DNA of 64,000 nucleotides, taken from positions 58,716-122,715 of the forward strand of contig QULU01000003.1 of NCBI GenBank assembly GCA_003481775.1. Reading direction: 5' to 3'. The position numbers and the translations under genes were made by a program. The stretch's first letter is position 1. Each line of letters begins with the position of its first letter. The DNA is from Clostridiaceae bacterium OM02-2AC. Lineage in GTDB: Bacteria; Bacillota_I; Bacilli_A; Erysipelotrichales; Erysipelotrichaceae. The notes under the pieces were generated by a model, which saw only the letters and a program-made list of their open reading frames with translations, was not told the DNA's origin and made no database searches. Of the stretch, positions 35,018 through 43,240 are shown piece after piece.

Positions 35018-36887
35018 GAGAAAAAATGGCTGGTTTTTAAAAACATATGTCCTATTGACCGTTGCGGCTATCACCTTTTTCACTGTGTATGCATTTCGTT
35101 ATGATGTATTGGACTTTTTATATAAAAAAGGCTATGTAGAATTTGAAACCAAGGAAAGCATGGAAAAGAAGCTAAAGCCTGTTATAGAAGAGAAATATAT
35201 TTATCCTGAAAATATAAATGATGTCACAAATAAGCTAAACGAATTGTTTCCGGACTATGATTATCATATATGGTCAACTATTTATGGCGAAAAAAAGAAA
35301 GTTCATGTATATGAGACAGGATATGATTATATCGAGGAAACACAGCATTACAGGGAAACAATAGATATAACGTTTGCTAGAGGGATTTTAAGTGTACAAA
35401 TTCATCCAAAGATAACGAGCTATTTAAATGCTTATCGATTATTTTGTCTAGTTAATGCAATTATAATCTCTTTCATTATGATAATACTATACAGGTATGA
35501 ACAAAAAAATAGTAAACTAAAAACGGTTTTATATCACTTATGGAACCAACCTAAGCTACAACGGTTGCATAAATTATCAACAGAACTTCTCCTCGTTAGT
35601 ATAGGAACAATTCTATTTGTTTCCTTTATGCTTGTATTCTTATATATAGGTCGTGATGTTCCTATTGCATTTATGAGAGAACTACAATTATATGAACATG
35701 CACTGGATGAGCAAGCAGCTGTCATCCAGGAGAAATTACGTAATATAGATATAAGTAAGGGAAATAACACAGAAATTGAAAAAATATTAAAAAATAATCT
35801 CCCTGATACAACGTTTTCGTTCATTGAAGTTATTCCTAATAAAAAAGATAAAATATATGAATATTCATATATGAATGAGATGTATGAGAATAATGATTTA
35901 TACATTTTAAACCATACGTATGCATTAATTGCTGATATTAACTATACTTATATAATGGAGAATGATCAGGGCTTTGTTCAATTAAGTATAAACTATTATC
36001 CCTATTTGAATTATACTTTTCCCTATTTGATAGTATCTGTCATTCTTTCGTTTTCTTACCTCCTAATATTTCTTCAACTGTTTATGAGAAACAAAATCAA
36101 AGCTATTCAACTAATACAAAAGGATACTTCTATTTTGGCAGGCGGAGATTGGAGCCATACCTTCCAGTATTATGGAAGTGATGAAATAGGTCAGCTGAGT
36201 GACGAATTGCGTAGTATGCAGAAGAGCTTTTATAACAACATGCAAAATGAAAAAATCGCGATGAAAGCAAATCAGGAATTGATTACAACACTATCTCATG
36301 ATTTGCGTACACCTTTAACCTCTTTACTTGGCTATCTGGAACTGATACGTTATCGGGAAGGCAGTGTGGAAATGAAAAGAGAATATCTTGATCGCTCTCT
36401 GTTAAAGGTAGAACAGATTCGCAGTCTTTCCGATAAAATGTTTGAGTATTTTCTGGTGTTTGAAAAAGAAGAATCTCTGAATCTGGAAGTACAGCCGCTT
36501 TCCAATTTATTGAATTATATTAGAGAAAATATTGAATTTATGCAGCAGGATGATATGAATATCACCTATACACTGGAGGATGAACACTATCAGATTGCAT
36601 GTAATATTGAAATGCTGCAAAGAGCAATGGACAATTTATTCTCCAATATGCATAAATATGCAGATCACAGTGCTACAGCCATTGTGCGTGGAATTTGCGA
36701 AGGCAATCAATACCAGTTATACATGAGTAATCAGATTCGCATAGATGATGAAAAAGTAGAAAGTAACAGAATTGGATTGAAAAGTGTAGAAAAAATAATA
36801 ATGATGCATAATGGAACAGTGAATATTGATGTAAAAGAGAATACCTTTACCGTTGTATTAGAGCTGCCATTGGTTATTGCAGAATGA
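35010..36887 (+). CDS. Membrane sensor histidine kinase
   Basis: The kinase of the two-component system, 625 residues. It has hydrophobic segments near residues 9-27, 135-155, 195-215 and 345-365, so it carries two extracytoplasmic loops, the second of about 130 residues. A HAMP-like linker follows. The phosphoacceptor His430 is in LSHDLRTPL; the N box (AMDNLFSNMHKYAD) is near 535-548 and a G box fragment IGLKSVEKI near 588-596. The start is a TTG at 35010 inside the regulator's last codons, with AAAGGGG upstream, so it is translationally coupled. The codon use of the sensor half is more AT-rich than the kinase half. The ligand is unknown. Confidence 0.92.
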   Translation: MNKRKNGWFLKTYVLLTVAAITFFTVYAFRYDVLDFLYKKGYVEFETKESMEKKLKPVIEEKYIYPENINDVTNKLNELFPDYDYHIWSTIYGEKKKVHVYETGYDYIEETQHYRETIDITFARGILSVQIHPKITSYLNAYRLFCLVNAIIISFIMIILYRYEQKNSKLKTVLYHLWNQPKLQRLHKLSTELLLVSIGTILFVSFMLVFLYIGRDVPIAFMRELQLYEHALDEQAAVIQEKLRNIDISKGNNTEIEKILKNNLPDTTFSFIEVIPNKKDKIYEYSYMNEMYENNDLYILNHTYALIADINYTYIMENDQGFVQLSINYYPYLNYTFPYLIVSVILSFSYLLIFLQLFMRNKIKAIQLIQKDTSILAGGDWSHTFQYYGSDEIGQLSDELRSMQKSFYNNMQNEKIAMKANQELITTLSHDLRTPLTSLLGYLELIRYREGSVEMKREYLDRSLLKVEQIRSLSDKMFEYFLVFEKEESLNLEVQPLSNLLNYIRENIEFMQQDDMNITYTLEDEHYQIACNIEMLQRAMDNLFSNMHKYADHSATAIVRGICEGNQYQLYMSNQIRIDDEKVESNRIGLKSVEKIIMMHNGTVNIDVKENTFTVVLELPLVIAE

Positions 36888-36936
36888 ATCGCAGAATCAT
36901 GGGAACAATGAAACTAATGCATAAGATATGCAGTTT

Positions 36937-36990
36937 TTAAGAAACCTTAAGATAAAGCTGATAGCAAACAAAAATCATGAATGTTAAAAT
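36937..36990 (+). promoter_or_regulatory. TTAAGA direct-repeat box upstream of gtrA
   Basis: TTAAGA (36937-36942) and TTAAGA (36947-36952) are identical and 10 bases apart. TAAAAT (36985-36990) is a candidate -10. The gtrA start is 160 bases further downstream; the remainder of the leader (37000-37150) shows no gene. Confidence 0.6.
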
Positions 36991-37151
36991 AAAGAAGAAG
37001 TTTGGCTTTTTTTTGCTATAAATGTTCAGTTATATAATCAGTTCTGATTACTTTACTACTAAATGCTGATGAAAGACTGGAAAATAGAAGGGAAATGGCG
37101 TATTCTTATAAATAGCGTATATAAGCTAAGCAGGTATGAAAGAGGTATTTT

Positions 37152-37553
37152 ATGGATGAGAAGAAGAAAAATATAATAGAACTGCTAAACTACGTTGTTG
37201 TTGGTGGTTTAACAACTCTTGTGAATTTTGTTGTGTATTTCTTTTGTACACATATACAGCTTCATTATTTGATAGCAAATGTTATAGCATGGATATTTGC
37301 AGTGCTGTTCGCCTATATAGCGAATAGAAAATATGTGTTCAAGAGTGAAGGAAATGATCAGAAAGCTGAATTTATACAATTTGTGTCTCTGCGTGCTGTA
37401 ACACTTGTTGTGGAAAGTCTTCTGCTGTTTGTCTGTATTCAGTTAGCAGCAATGAATGAAAATATAGCGAAGATTTTTGTCAGCATTGTTACGGTTATAG
37501 GCAATTACGTATTTTGTAAATTTATGATTTTCAAACCAAAAACGCAGGAATAG
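37152..37553 (+). CDS. GtrA family membrane protein
   Basis: GtrA-like proteins are small membrane proteins with four helices, thought to flip or present undecaprenyl-phosphate-linked sugars (GtcA in Listeria, GtrA in Shigella phages). The 133-residue protein has four hydrophobic segments and the family stretch YVVVGGLTTLVNFVVYF at the first helix, with IANRKYVFKS in the central loop and IGNYVFCKFMIFK at the end. AGAGG precedes the ATG. The GT2 gene follows after 18 bases, so the pair is a standard lipid-linked sugar module. It complements the YfhO-like enzyme upstream of the two-component genes. Confidence 0.9.
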   Translation: MDEKKKNIIELLNYVVVGGLTTLVNFVVYFFCTHIQLHYLIANVIAWIFAVLFAYIANRKYVFKSEGNDQKAEFIQFVSLRAVTLVVESLLLFVCIQLAAMNENIAKIFVSIVTVIGNYVFCKFMIFKPKTQE

Positions 37554-37571
37554 TGAAACGAGGGATGTATT

Positions 37572-38519
37572 ATGAAATTGTCGCTGGTAGTGCCTTGTTA
37601 TAACGAGGCTGATAATGTAGAATTATTTTATGAAAAGGTCGAAAATACTTTTCGGGATGAAGCCTTTAATTATGAGTATATATTCATCAATGACGGTAGT
37701 CGTGATCAAACTTATGTTAAGCTAAAAGAGCTTGTAAAGACACATCCGGACGCTCATATTAACATCATAAACTTTTCACGTAACTTTGGAAAGGAAAGTG
37801 CAATGTATGCAGGGATGAAAGAGTCTGTTGGTGATTATACCGTTATTATAGATGCTGATCTTCAGCAGGATCCGGCCTATGTTCTTCGCATGATGCAGAT
37901 CCTTGATGAGGATGACAATCTGGACAGTGTTGCAGCCTTCCAGGAGAAACGTAGGGAAGGAAAAATTTTACGAGGCTTCAAATCAGCATTTTATCATATG
38001 ATAAATCGTGTTTCACAAGTGGAATTTGTTGATGGAGCTAGTGATTTTCGTTTACTGAGCCGTCCTATGGTTGATGCCATTTTGTCATTGCCTGAAAATA
38101 ATCGTTTTTCAAAAGGTATTTTTTCCTGGGTCGGATTTCATACATATTATATGGCTTATGATGTTCAGGATCGTGTAAATGGACAGTCCAGCTGGTCCTT
38201 CTGGAAGCTGTTTAAATATGCAATCGAAGGCTTTGTATCATTTACGACGATGCCGCTGCGTATAGCGACGGTATTCGGTATCACTTTTTCAGGACTGGCA
38301 TTTCTATATTTAATAGTGGTATTGATACAGAAATTGATTATGGGAATCACAATACCAGGCTATGCGACAACTATTTGTCTGATTTTGCTGATTGGTGGTA
38401 TTCAACTGTTTTGTCTTGGAATCATGGGTGAGTATCTTGCCAGAACGTATATGGAGACAAAGCGAAGACCAATCTATGTACAGAGAAACAAAATTGATTA
38501 TAAAGAACGAACAAAGTAG
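37572..38519 (+). CDS. Undecaprenyl-phosphate glycosyltransferase (CsbB/GtrB-like GT2)
   Basis: A 315-residue enzyme with an N-terminal GT2 domain (LVVPCYNE near 4-11, FINDGSRD near 40-47, the metal motif IDADLQQDP near 94-102) and two C-terminal membrane helices (about 228-252 and 265-288), which is the DPM1/GtrB/CsbB layout. It should load a nucleotide sugar onto undecaprenyl phosphate at the inner face. GtrA then flips it and the YfhO-like enzyme transfers it to teichoic acid. Which sugar is used is not visible. The gene ends in a terminator. Confidence 0.93.
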   Translation: MKLSLVVPCYNEADNVELFYEKVENTFRDEAFNYEYIFINDGSRDQTYVKLKELVKTHPDAHINIINFSRNFGKESAMYAGMKESVGDYTVIIDADLQQDPAYVLRMMQILDEDDNLDSVAAFQEKRREGKILRGFKSAFYHMINRVSQVEFVDGASDFRLLSRPMVDAILSLPENNRFSKGIFSWVGFHTYYMAYDVQDRVNGQSSWSFWKLFKYAIEGFVSFTTMPLRIATVFGITFSGLAFLYLIVVLIQKLIMGITIPGYATTICLILLIGGIQLFCLGIMGEYLARTYMETKRRPIYVQRNKIDYKERTK

Positions 38520-38550
38520 TATAGGCAGATATGCTTGTGCTACTTTTTTT
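38514..38550 (+). terminator. Rho-independent terminator overlapping the GT2 stop codon
   Basis: AAGTAG (38514-38519, containing the stop) pairs with CTACTT (38540-38545), followed by a run of Ts. Confidence 0.6.
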
Positions 38551-38579
38551 GCTGTGTATATTTACTAATCGAGCAAATA

Positions 38580-38623
38580 TAAAGAAATCTTAAGAAATAA
38601 GTGCTGCAACAAACCTTTATGAT
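38580..38623 (+). promoter_or_regulatory. TTAAGA direct-repeat box and promoter of the DUF2712-ABC cluster
   Basis: TAAAGA (38580-38585) and TTAAGA (38590-38595) lie 10 bases apart. TATGAT (38618-38623) follows 22 bases later. With this -10, transcription would start near 38630, only a few bases before the first in-frame ATG (38635), which has no ribosome binding site. Confidence 0.6.
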
Positions 38624-38634
38624 ATTCTACAAGT

Positions 38635-39084
38635 ATGAACAGGTGGTTTAAGAAAGGGAAAGAAAATGAAAAAGAAAAAGTGATTACAGCGGCTTTGAGC
38701 GCTATCGTCTTGGGGACAGTTCTTATGTCCTCCTCTGTATTTGCCAATGTAGATCGATGGGGTTATAAATTTGATATTCCTGCATATAAAAGCAACGGGA
38801 GAATAGATAAACCACGTTATAGAAGTACAACTAAACCAGATACACCTTGGGATGTTTGTTTAGAAGGCAGTGGGGAAGGAAATAAGACATATACTAATTT
38901 CTGGCTTGAAGTATATAATGGAGATAATGTTTCGACATGGCGATCAGTACAGCAAGGTGCTGGTGTTTACAGAACTGCAGCTTATAGTGATGCTAACCAG
39001 AAAAATGTTTATTTAACTGCTGAAAATAACAACAACAATGCTTCAATTTACACTGTTCAGGGATATTGGGATGAAGAAGAATAA
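38635..39084 (+). CDS. Small secreted DUF2712-like protein
   Basis: The mature protein is about 110 residues after a signal peptide (ITAALSAIVLGTVLMSSS, cut after VFA). The motifs KPRYRSTTK, FWLEVYNGDNVS, YLTAENNN and the ending GYWDEE match what I remember of DUF2712, a family of bacteriocin-like secreted proteins encoded beside ABC transporters. The start is doubtful. The ATG at 38635 lacks a ribosome binding site. An ATG at 38666 has one (AAAGGG) and begins MKKKK, but reaches the signal peptide frame only through a -1 shift at G AAA AAG (38674-38680); otherwise it stops at 38681. GTG 38680 is in frame but has no clear site. Confidence 0.7.
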   Translation: MNRWFKKGKENEKEKVITAALSAIVLGTVLMSSSVFANVDRWGYKFDIPAYKSNGRIDKPRYRSTTKPDTPWDVCLEGSGEGNKTYTNFWLEVYNGDNVSTWRSVQQGAGVYRTAAYSDANQKNVYLTAENNNNNASIYTVQGYWDEEE

Positions 39085-39087
39085 GTA

Positions 39088-39107
39088 ATTAAAAGATATG
39101 TTTTAAT
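39088..39107. terminator. Small hairpin between secreted protein and transporter genes
   Basis: ATTAAAA (39088-39094) pairs with TTTTAAT (39101-39107). It may act as a weak terminator or RNA processing stem, lowering expression of the downstream genes relative to the secreted protein. Confidence 0.4.
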
Positions 39108-39143
39108 CGAATCACCTGTTCTATATGAAAGTGAGGAACTGAT

Positions 39144-39914
39144 ATGAAATACTATTTATATCGTTTAAAATATAATCGCAATTATAAAATCGTATTTATC
39201 CTTCTGTTTATTTTTATGACCTATGATGCAGTTTTATTACATAAGCAGATGCCAACTTTTGATCCGAATATGGGTACATTTCTTGCAGGTGCAGGGATGG
39301 GACATTATATGGAGAAATTGATTTTATGGCTGTTACCTGCTTATCTGATACTGGGGGCAGCTAGCTGGTTTTTAACGGATGAAAAAAACAGATATTCTAC
39401 AATCTTAATGACGAGGTTTGAAAAGAAAAAGTATTTACAGAACTATTTACTGCATGTTTTCATTTCTGTATTTCTGTTATTCTTTCTGAATTTTGTTTTG
39501 AATTATATTGTTGTACATATTGTAAATTATGGTGGTACTTATAACGCATATATTGGTAGTGAGGACTTCGCAAAAGAAATGATGCGCTTGAGTACAGACC
39601 TTCGGATACAGATACAGAATCCAATTATATGTAACTTTATATATATGATAACGACCGCAACTTTATTTGGGATTTTTGCAGTATTCATGAGCTGCTTAAG
39701 CCTCTATTTCAATAAAATTGCTTATGTGTTCTTACTAAGCTTTGCGATATGGTTAATCTTTTGTATCGGAGGATATTCAATCTTACTGGCTTGTCAACCA
39801 TTTAACGAATATCCTTTGATATTTCAGGCAAAGCTGTATGGAATAACTGTGCTTGGTCTGCTGTCAGTGAGTGTCATGTTGTATGTGTATAGGATGAAAA
39901 AAGATGAGATGTAA
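39144..39914 (+). CDS. Polytopic membrane protein, putative ABC permease component
   Basis: A 256-residue membrane protein with about six hydrophobic helices (near residues 15-35, 70-90, 105-135, 170-195, 195-220 and 230-250). It resembles in layout the membrane proteins found beside DUF2712 genes (DUF2705-like), although I cannot confirm the family. GAGGAAC precedes the ATG. Its end overlaps the next membrane gene by 11 bases. With the two following membrane proteins and the ATPase at 41284 it should form an ABC-2 type transporter that could export or resist the secreted product. Confidence 0.6.
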   Translation: MKYYLYRLKYNRNYKIVFILLFIFMTYDAVLLHKQMPTFDPNMGTFLAGAGMGHYMEKLILWLLPAYLILGAASWFLTDEKNRYSTILMTRFEKKKYLQNYLLHVFISVFLLFFLNFVLNYIVVHIVNYGGTYNAYIGSEDFAKEMMRLSTDLRIQIQNPIICNFIYMITTATLFGIFAVFMSCLSLYFNKIAYVFLLSFAIWLIFCIGGYSILLACQPFNEYPLIFQAKLYGITVLGLLSVSVMLYVYRMKKDEM

Positions 39915-40596
39915 GAGAAAACATCTATTATTTGCAATCATACTAGTGATTGTATTTGGGCTTATTATGTATCATACGTTTATGCATATATCAGTTTGTA
40001 AGAATAATGAAGAGGTATTCAGACAGCAGGTTGGAAGTATACTTTCCTTTTATGAGTATCAGCTATATACAATGTTTTTGCTCCCTATGTATCTGGTATT
40101 CTTTATTTCTATGAGTGAACAGGTTTTACAACGTATTGTTCGTTCGAGAAATAAAAAAATAGTGGCATTGAAAGAAATAGGAGTTAACATCTTTTGTGCA
40201 TTACTATTTGTTTCTATTATATATGCAATAGGAACGCTGTATCCCTTGCTTTATGGGGTTATGAGTGGAAGGTTCTTTATAGCTTACAGTATACAGACAA
40301 TTTTCATGTTTCTGCTATTTGTGGTGATGGGAAACTTTGTACTCATTCTTAAAGTATTTACTTCTAATCAGATATTTCAGATTGGATTGCCATTTGTACT
40401 GGTTATGGTCAACCATATGTATCGTAAGCAGATATACAACGTGTTCAGAGAAATCAATATTGCTGTGAGTAATTATGCAGAAGATATAGCAATAAATTTA
40501 GGAATGGTGAGTGCTGTAGTGTTCACGTTATTGCTGGCAAGCGTTATCATAAAGCTTTATGTATGTTCAGAAGAGGAATATTGGCATGCGAACTAA
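39904..40596 (+). CDS. Polytopic membrane protein, putative ABC permease component
   Basis: A 230-residue membrane protein with six predicted helices, starting with a basic N-terminus (MRCKRKH). The ATG overlaps the preceding gene and the 3' end overlaps the next membrane gene by 11 bases, so all are translated together. I do not recognise a specific family; length and layout are like bacteriocin ABC permeases. The segment near residues 45-70 (FYEYQLYTMFLLPMYLVFF) resembles the helix that starts many ABC-2 components. Confidence 0.55.
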   Translation: MRCKRKHLLFAIILVIVFGLIMYHTFMHISVCKNNEEVFRQQVGSILSFYEYQLYTMFLLPMYLVFFISMSEQVLQRIVRSRNKKIVALKEIGVNIFCALLFVSIIYAIGTLYPLLYGVMSGRFFIAYSIQTIFMFLLFVVMGNFVLILKVFTSNQIFQIGLPFVLVMVNHMYRKQIYNVFREINIAVSNYAEDIAINLGMVSAVVFTLLLASVIIKLYVCSEEEYWHAN

Positions 40597-41278
40597 AATA
40601 ACAAGACCGCTCATTTATCTGGTGGTAATTATTATATTAGTATATCTGTATCAGGTAATTATATTTGATGATATAAGAGATACGTCCTTCTTTTATTATC
40701 TATATGGTTTAAACGAAGGTGTCTTTATTGACTTATTACTACGATGGTATTCCTGTATTTGTTTATTATTTGCATATATGTTTCATCACTACAAAAATTA
40801 TGTATCTGTACAAAAGGCGAATTATATGATTCGTTATAAAAACAAAATAAGATATAATCTGATGATATTGTCACGAGGAATGCTGAAGTCTGCTGTATGC
40901 TGGATTACGATTGTTCTGCTTATGGGAGTGTTTAAGTTCTCGTTAACTGAAATCCATGTAGGTGAATATGATTTGCTTTTACTCTTACTCAGTACGCTTA
41001 TCATTATGACATTAACTACACTTATGATATTGCTGGATGCCATTCTGGATTCAGTATATGCCTTTATCATTGTAAATGGTTTTCTACTTATCTGTATAGA
41101 AATATCGGGGATGCAGGAGCTTCCTGTCATGCAATATCTCGGATTTCCAGGGTTTTTGATGGGGATACGTTATGATCAGAACCAAATACTCATGGGTTTA
41201 CTTGCAGTTTGTGTAATAGAAGTGATTCTGATTGCGATTTATATTCGCATAACAAAAAAGAAAGATATGATGAGGTGA
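40586..41278 (+). CDS. Polytopic membrane protein, putative ABC permease component
   Basis: A 230-residue membrane protein with about six helices (first near residues 10-28, last near 200-222). The ATG at 40586 is chosen because GAAGAGGAA lies eight bases before it; the open frame extends 27 bases upstream without support. It ends five bases before the ATPase ATG. It is the third consecutive membrane protein of similar size, so the three may be diverged copies of one permease fold. DUF2705-like membership is possible but unproven. Confidence 0.55.
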   Translation: MRTKITRPLIYLVVIIILVYLYQVIIFDDIRDTSFFYYLYGLNEGVFIDLLLRWYSCICLLFAYMFHHYKNYVSVQKANYMIRYKNKIRYNLMILSRGMLKSAVCWITIVLLMGVFKFSLTEIHVGEYDLLLLLLSTLIIMTLTTLMILLDAILDSVYAFIIVNGFLLICIEISGMQELPVMQYLGFPGFLMGIRYDQNQILMGLLAVCVIEVILIAIYIRITKKKDMMR

Positions 41279-41283
41279 GAAAG

Positions 41284-41919
41284 ATGATTGAAATCAGCAG
41301 TGTAACAAAAACTTTAAAGAAACAAAAAGTCCTTGATAATGTTACGGTCACATTTGAAAAGGGAAAGATATACGGTCTTCGTGGGAAAAATGGAGCAGGA
41401 AAGACGATGCTACTTCGTGCAATCTCCGGATTGATTAACATTGATGAAGGACAGATTATAATAGATGGGAAGCGACTGCATAAGGATATGGATTTTCCGG
41501 ATAGTCTGGGAATACTGATCGAAAACAGTAACTTACTGGAAGAGCTCACAGCTATGAAAAATCTAACACTGCTTTCAAAAATTAAGAAAAAAGTAGGGCC
41601 GATTGAAATTCGAAATGCAATCGATCGTGTAGGACTAAATCCGGATGATAAAAAAACAGTTCGCAAGTTTTCTTTAGGTATGAAGCAGAGGCTTGCAATC
41701 GCACAGGCTGTTTTTGAAGCTCCAGATATAGTATTACTTGATGAACCTACGAATGCAATTGATGAAGATGGAGTGGAAATTGTAAAAAAAATACTGCTGG
41801 AAGAAAAAGCGAGGGGAGCAGTCATTGTTATCGCAAGTCATGATTTAGAAGAATTGCAGGAAATTGCAGATGAAATCTATATGATGAAAAATGGTAGATT
41901 GTATGATGAAAAAAAATAA
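41284..41919 (+). CDS. ABC transporter ATP-binding protein
   Basis: A compact 211-residue ABC ATPase with Walker A GKNGAGKT near residues 36-43, the signature FSLGMKQR near 129-136, Walker B IVLLDEPT near 149-156 and the switch His in IASHDL near 182-187. It is of the short class seen in bacteriocin and lantibiotic immunity or export systems. AGGTGAG precedes the ATG. The three membrane proteins immediately upstream provide the permease partners. The first of three paralogous anchored proteins starts inside its last codons, so they belong to the same operon. Confidence 0.9.
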   Translation: MIEISSVTKTLKKQKVLDNVTVTFEKGKIYGLRGKNGAGKTMLLRAISGLINIDEGQIIIDGKRLHKDMDFPDSLGILIENSNLLEELTAMKNLTLLSKIKKKVGPIEIRNAIDRVGLNPDDKKTVRKFSLGMKQRLAIAQAVFEAPDIVLLDEPTNAIDEDGVEIVKKILLEEKARGAVIVIASHDLEELQEIADEIYMMKNGRLYDEKK

Positions 41920-42538
41920 GCAATGGCTTGTATTTACTGTTTTGTTCATAGGACTGATTTTAATTGTGGGCTTTCGCTATTTCAAGACAACAGGAGACAT
42001 ATATGTAAAAAGGAATGGGAAGGACAATCCTGCAGTGAAGATTATCATGACAGGGGGAAATGACTATATTGCAGGACAAGGTGAATTTCATACAGGATTC
42101 TTCGATATAGAAGCAGTTAAGCCTGTTCATACAAATTCGTTTAAGCTTGGAGCTAATCAGAAAATACTGAATAAGGCATATCGCAACGGTAATGAAATTC
42201 ATGTAGAAGAAGGGGATACCATTATGTTGACTCCATCTCAATTTAAACCTTTGCAGTTCAGGAATAAGATTGCTGTATTGGAGAATACAATTGGACAGTT
42301 TCATTGTGGGACAGAAATTGAAGCTGGAACCTATGAATTTACGATTGAGGTTGAAAACGATAATATGGAGTTCTTTTTTCAGGTTGAGAGTGAAGAAAAA
42401 AGGGAAATTAAAGATTCAGCCCAAATCAATCATAAGCAGCGTGCAAAGCTTATCATAGAAGAAGGTGATTATCTGTCGATCAGTGGTATTGATTATGATA
42501 CAGGCGATTTCAAAGTGAAAATCAGGAAATTAGTATAG
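41906..42538 (+). CDS. Membrane-anchored extracytoplasmic protein, first of three paralogues
   Basis: A 210-residue protein with one N-terminal membrane segment (about residues 7-24) and a beta-rich extracytoplasmic domain. It contains the motifs shared by three consecutive genes: GGNDYIAGQGEFHTGFFDI near residues 49-67, KLGANQ, the segment LENTIGQFHCGTEIEAGTYE near 122-141, and a closing region with DYLSISG. Within each protein the two halves look related (a Gly-x-Phe...Gly-Tyr/Phe-Tyr/Phe-Asp/Glu pattern), suggesting an internal duplication. I do not recognise the family. The ATG overlaps the ATPase gene. A role in sensing or immunity linked to the ABC system is conceivable. Confidence 0.65.
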   Translation: MKKNKQWLVFTVLFIGLILIVGFRYFKTTGDIYVKRNGKDNPAVKIIMTGGNDYIAGQGEFHTGFFDIEAVKPVHTNSFKLGANQKILNKAYRNGNEIHVEEGDTIMLTPSQFKPLQFRNKIAVLENTIGQFHCGTEIEAGTYEFTIEVENDNMEFFFQVESEEKREIKDSAQINHKQRAKLIIEEGDYLSISGIDYDTGDFKVKIRKLV

Positions 42539-42573
42539 TGAAATTATGCATTATACAGAAGGGAGGAAATAGA

Positions 42574-43203
42574 GTGAAAAATAAAAGGGGACTCCTGTTT
42601 ATTATTATATTTATAGGATTGACCGCAATACTAGCATCCCGTTATTTCAAAATAACAGAGGATATATACGAAAAAAGAAATAAAGAAGACAATCCTGCAG
42701 AGAAGATTATCATGACAGGGGGAAAAGAGTATGTTGCAGGACATGGTGATTTTCATACAGGGTTTTATGATATTCAGGTGGATAAGCCGACAGATACAAA
42801 TGCCTTTAAACTTGGAAAGAATCAGTCTGAATTAAATAAATCAATTAGAAATGAGAATAGAATCTATGTGGAAGAAGGAGATACTGTCACTCTTACACCA
42901 TCACGATTTGAACCTTTGATTTTTAAAAATAATATTGCAGTATTAGAAAACACAATAGGCGAATTTCAGTGTGGTACAGAAATTGAACCAGGCACTTATG
43001 AATTTACAATCGAGGTTGCAAATAAAAATATGGAGTTTTTCTTTCAGGTTACGAATGAGAAGACCAATAATAACAGTTCGGAGCAGATCAATTATCAGCA
43101 GAGCGCGAGGCTTACAATTGAAAAAGATGATTATTTATCAATAAGTGGACTAGATATCGACACCGGAAATTTCAAAATAATTATAAGGAAATTAACTGAA
43201 TAG
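42574..43203 (+). CDS. Membrane-anchored extracytoplasmic protein, second of three paralogues
   Basis: A 209-residue protein very similar to its upstream neighbour along its whole length, for example KYFKITEDIYEKRN-type spacing after the membrane segment, IIMTGGKEYVAGHGDFHTG near residues 45-63 and IAVLENTIGEFQCGTEIEPG near 119-138. A GTG start at 42574 is supported by GGGAGGAAA five bases upstream; the frame is open 36 bases earlier without a site. The close similarity implies recent tandem duplication. Function unknown. Confidence 0.65.
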   Translation: MKNKRGLLFIIIFIGLTAILASRYFKITEDIYEKRNKEDNPAEKIIMTGGKEYVAGHGDFHTGFYDIQVDKPTDTNAFKLGKNQSELNKSIRNENRIYVEEGDTVTLTPSRFEPLIFKNNIAVLENTIGEFQCGTEIEPGTYEFTIEVANKNMEFFFQVTNEKTNNNSSEQINYQQSARLTIEKDDYLSISGLDIDTGNFKIIIRKLTE

Positions 43204-43240
43204 TCTAAAATTTATAACAGCTTAAAAAGGAGGACGTACC

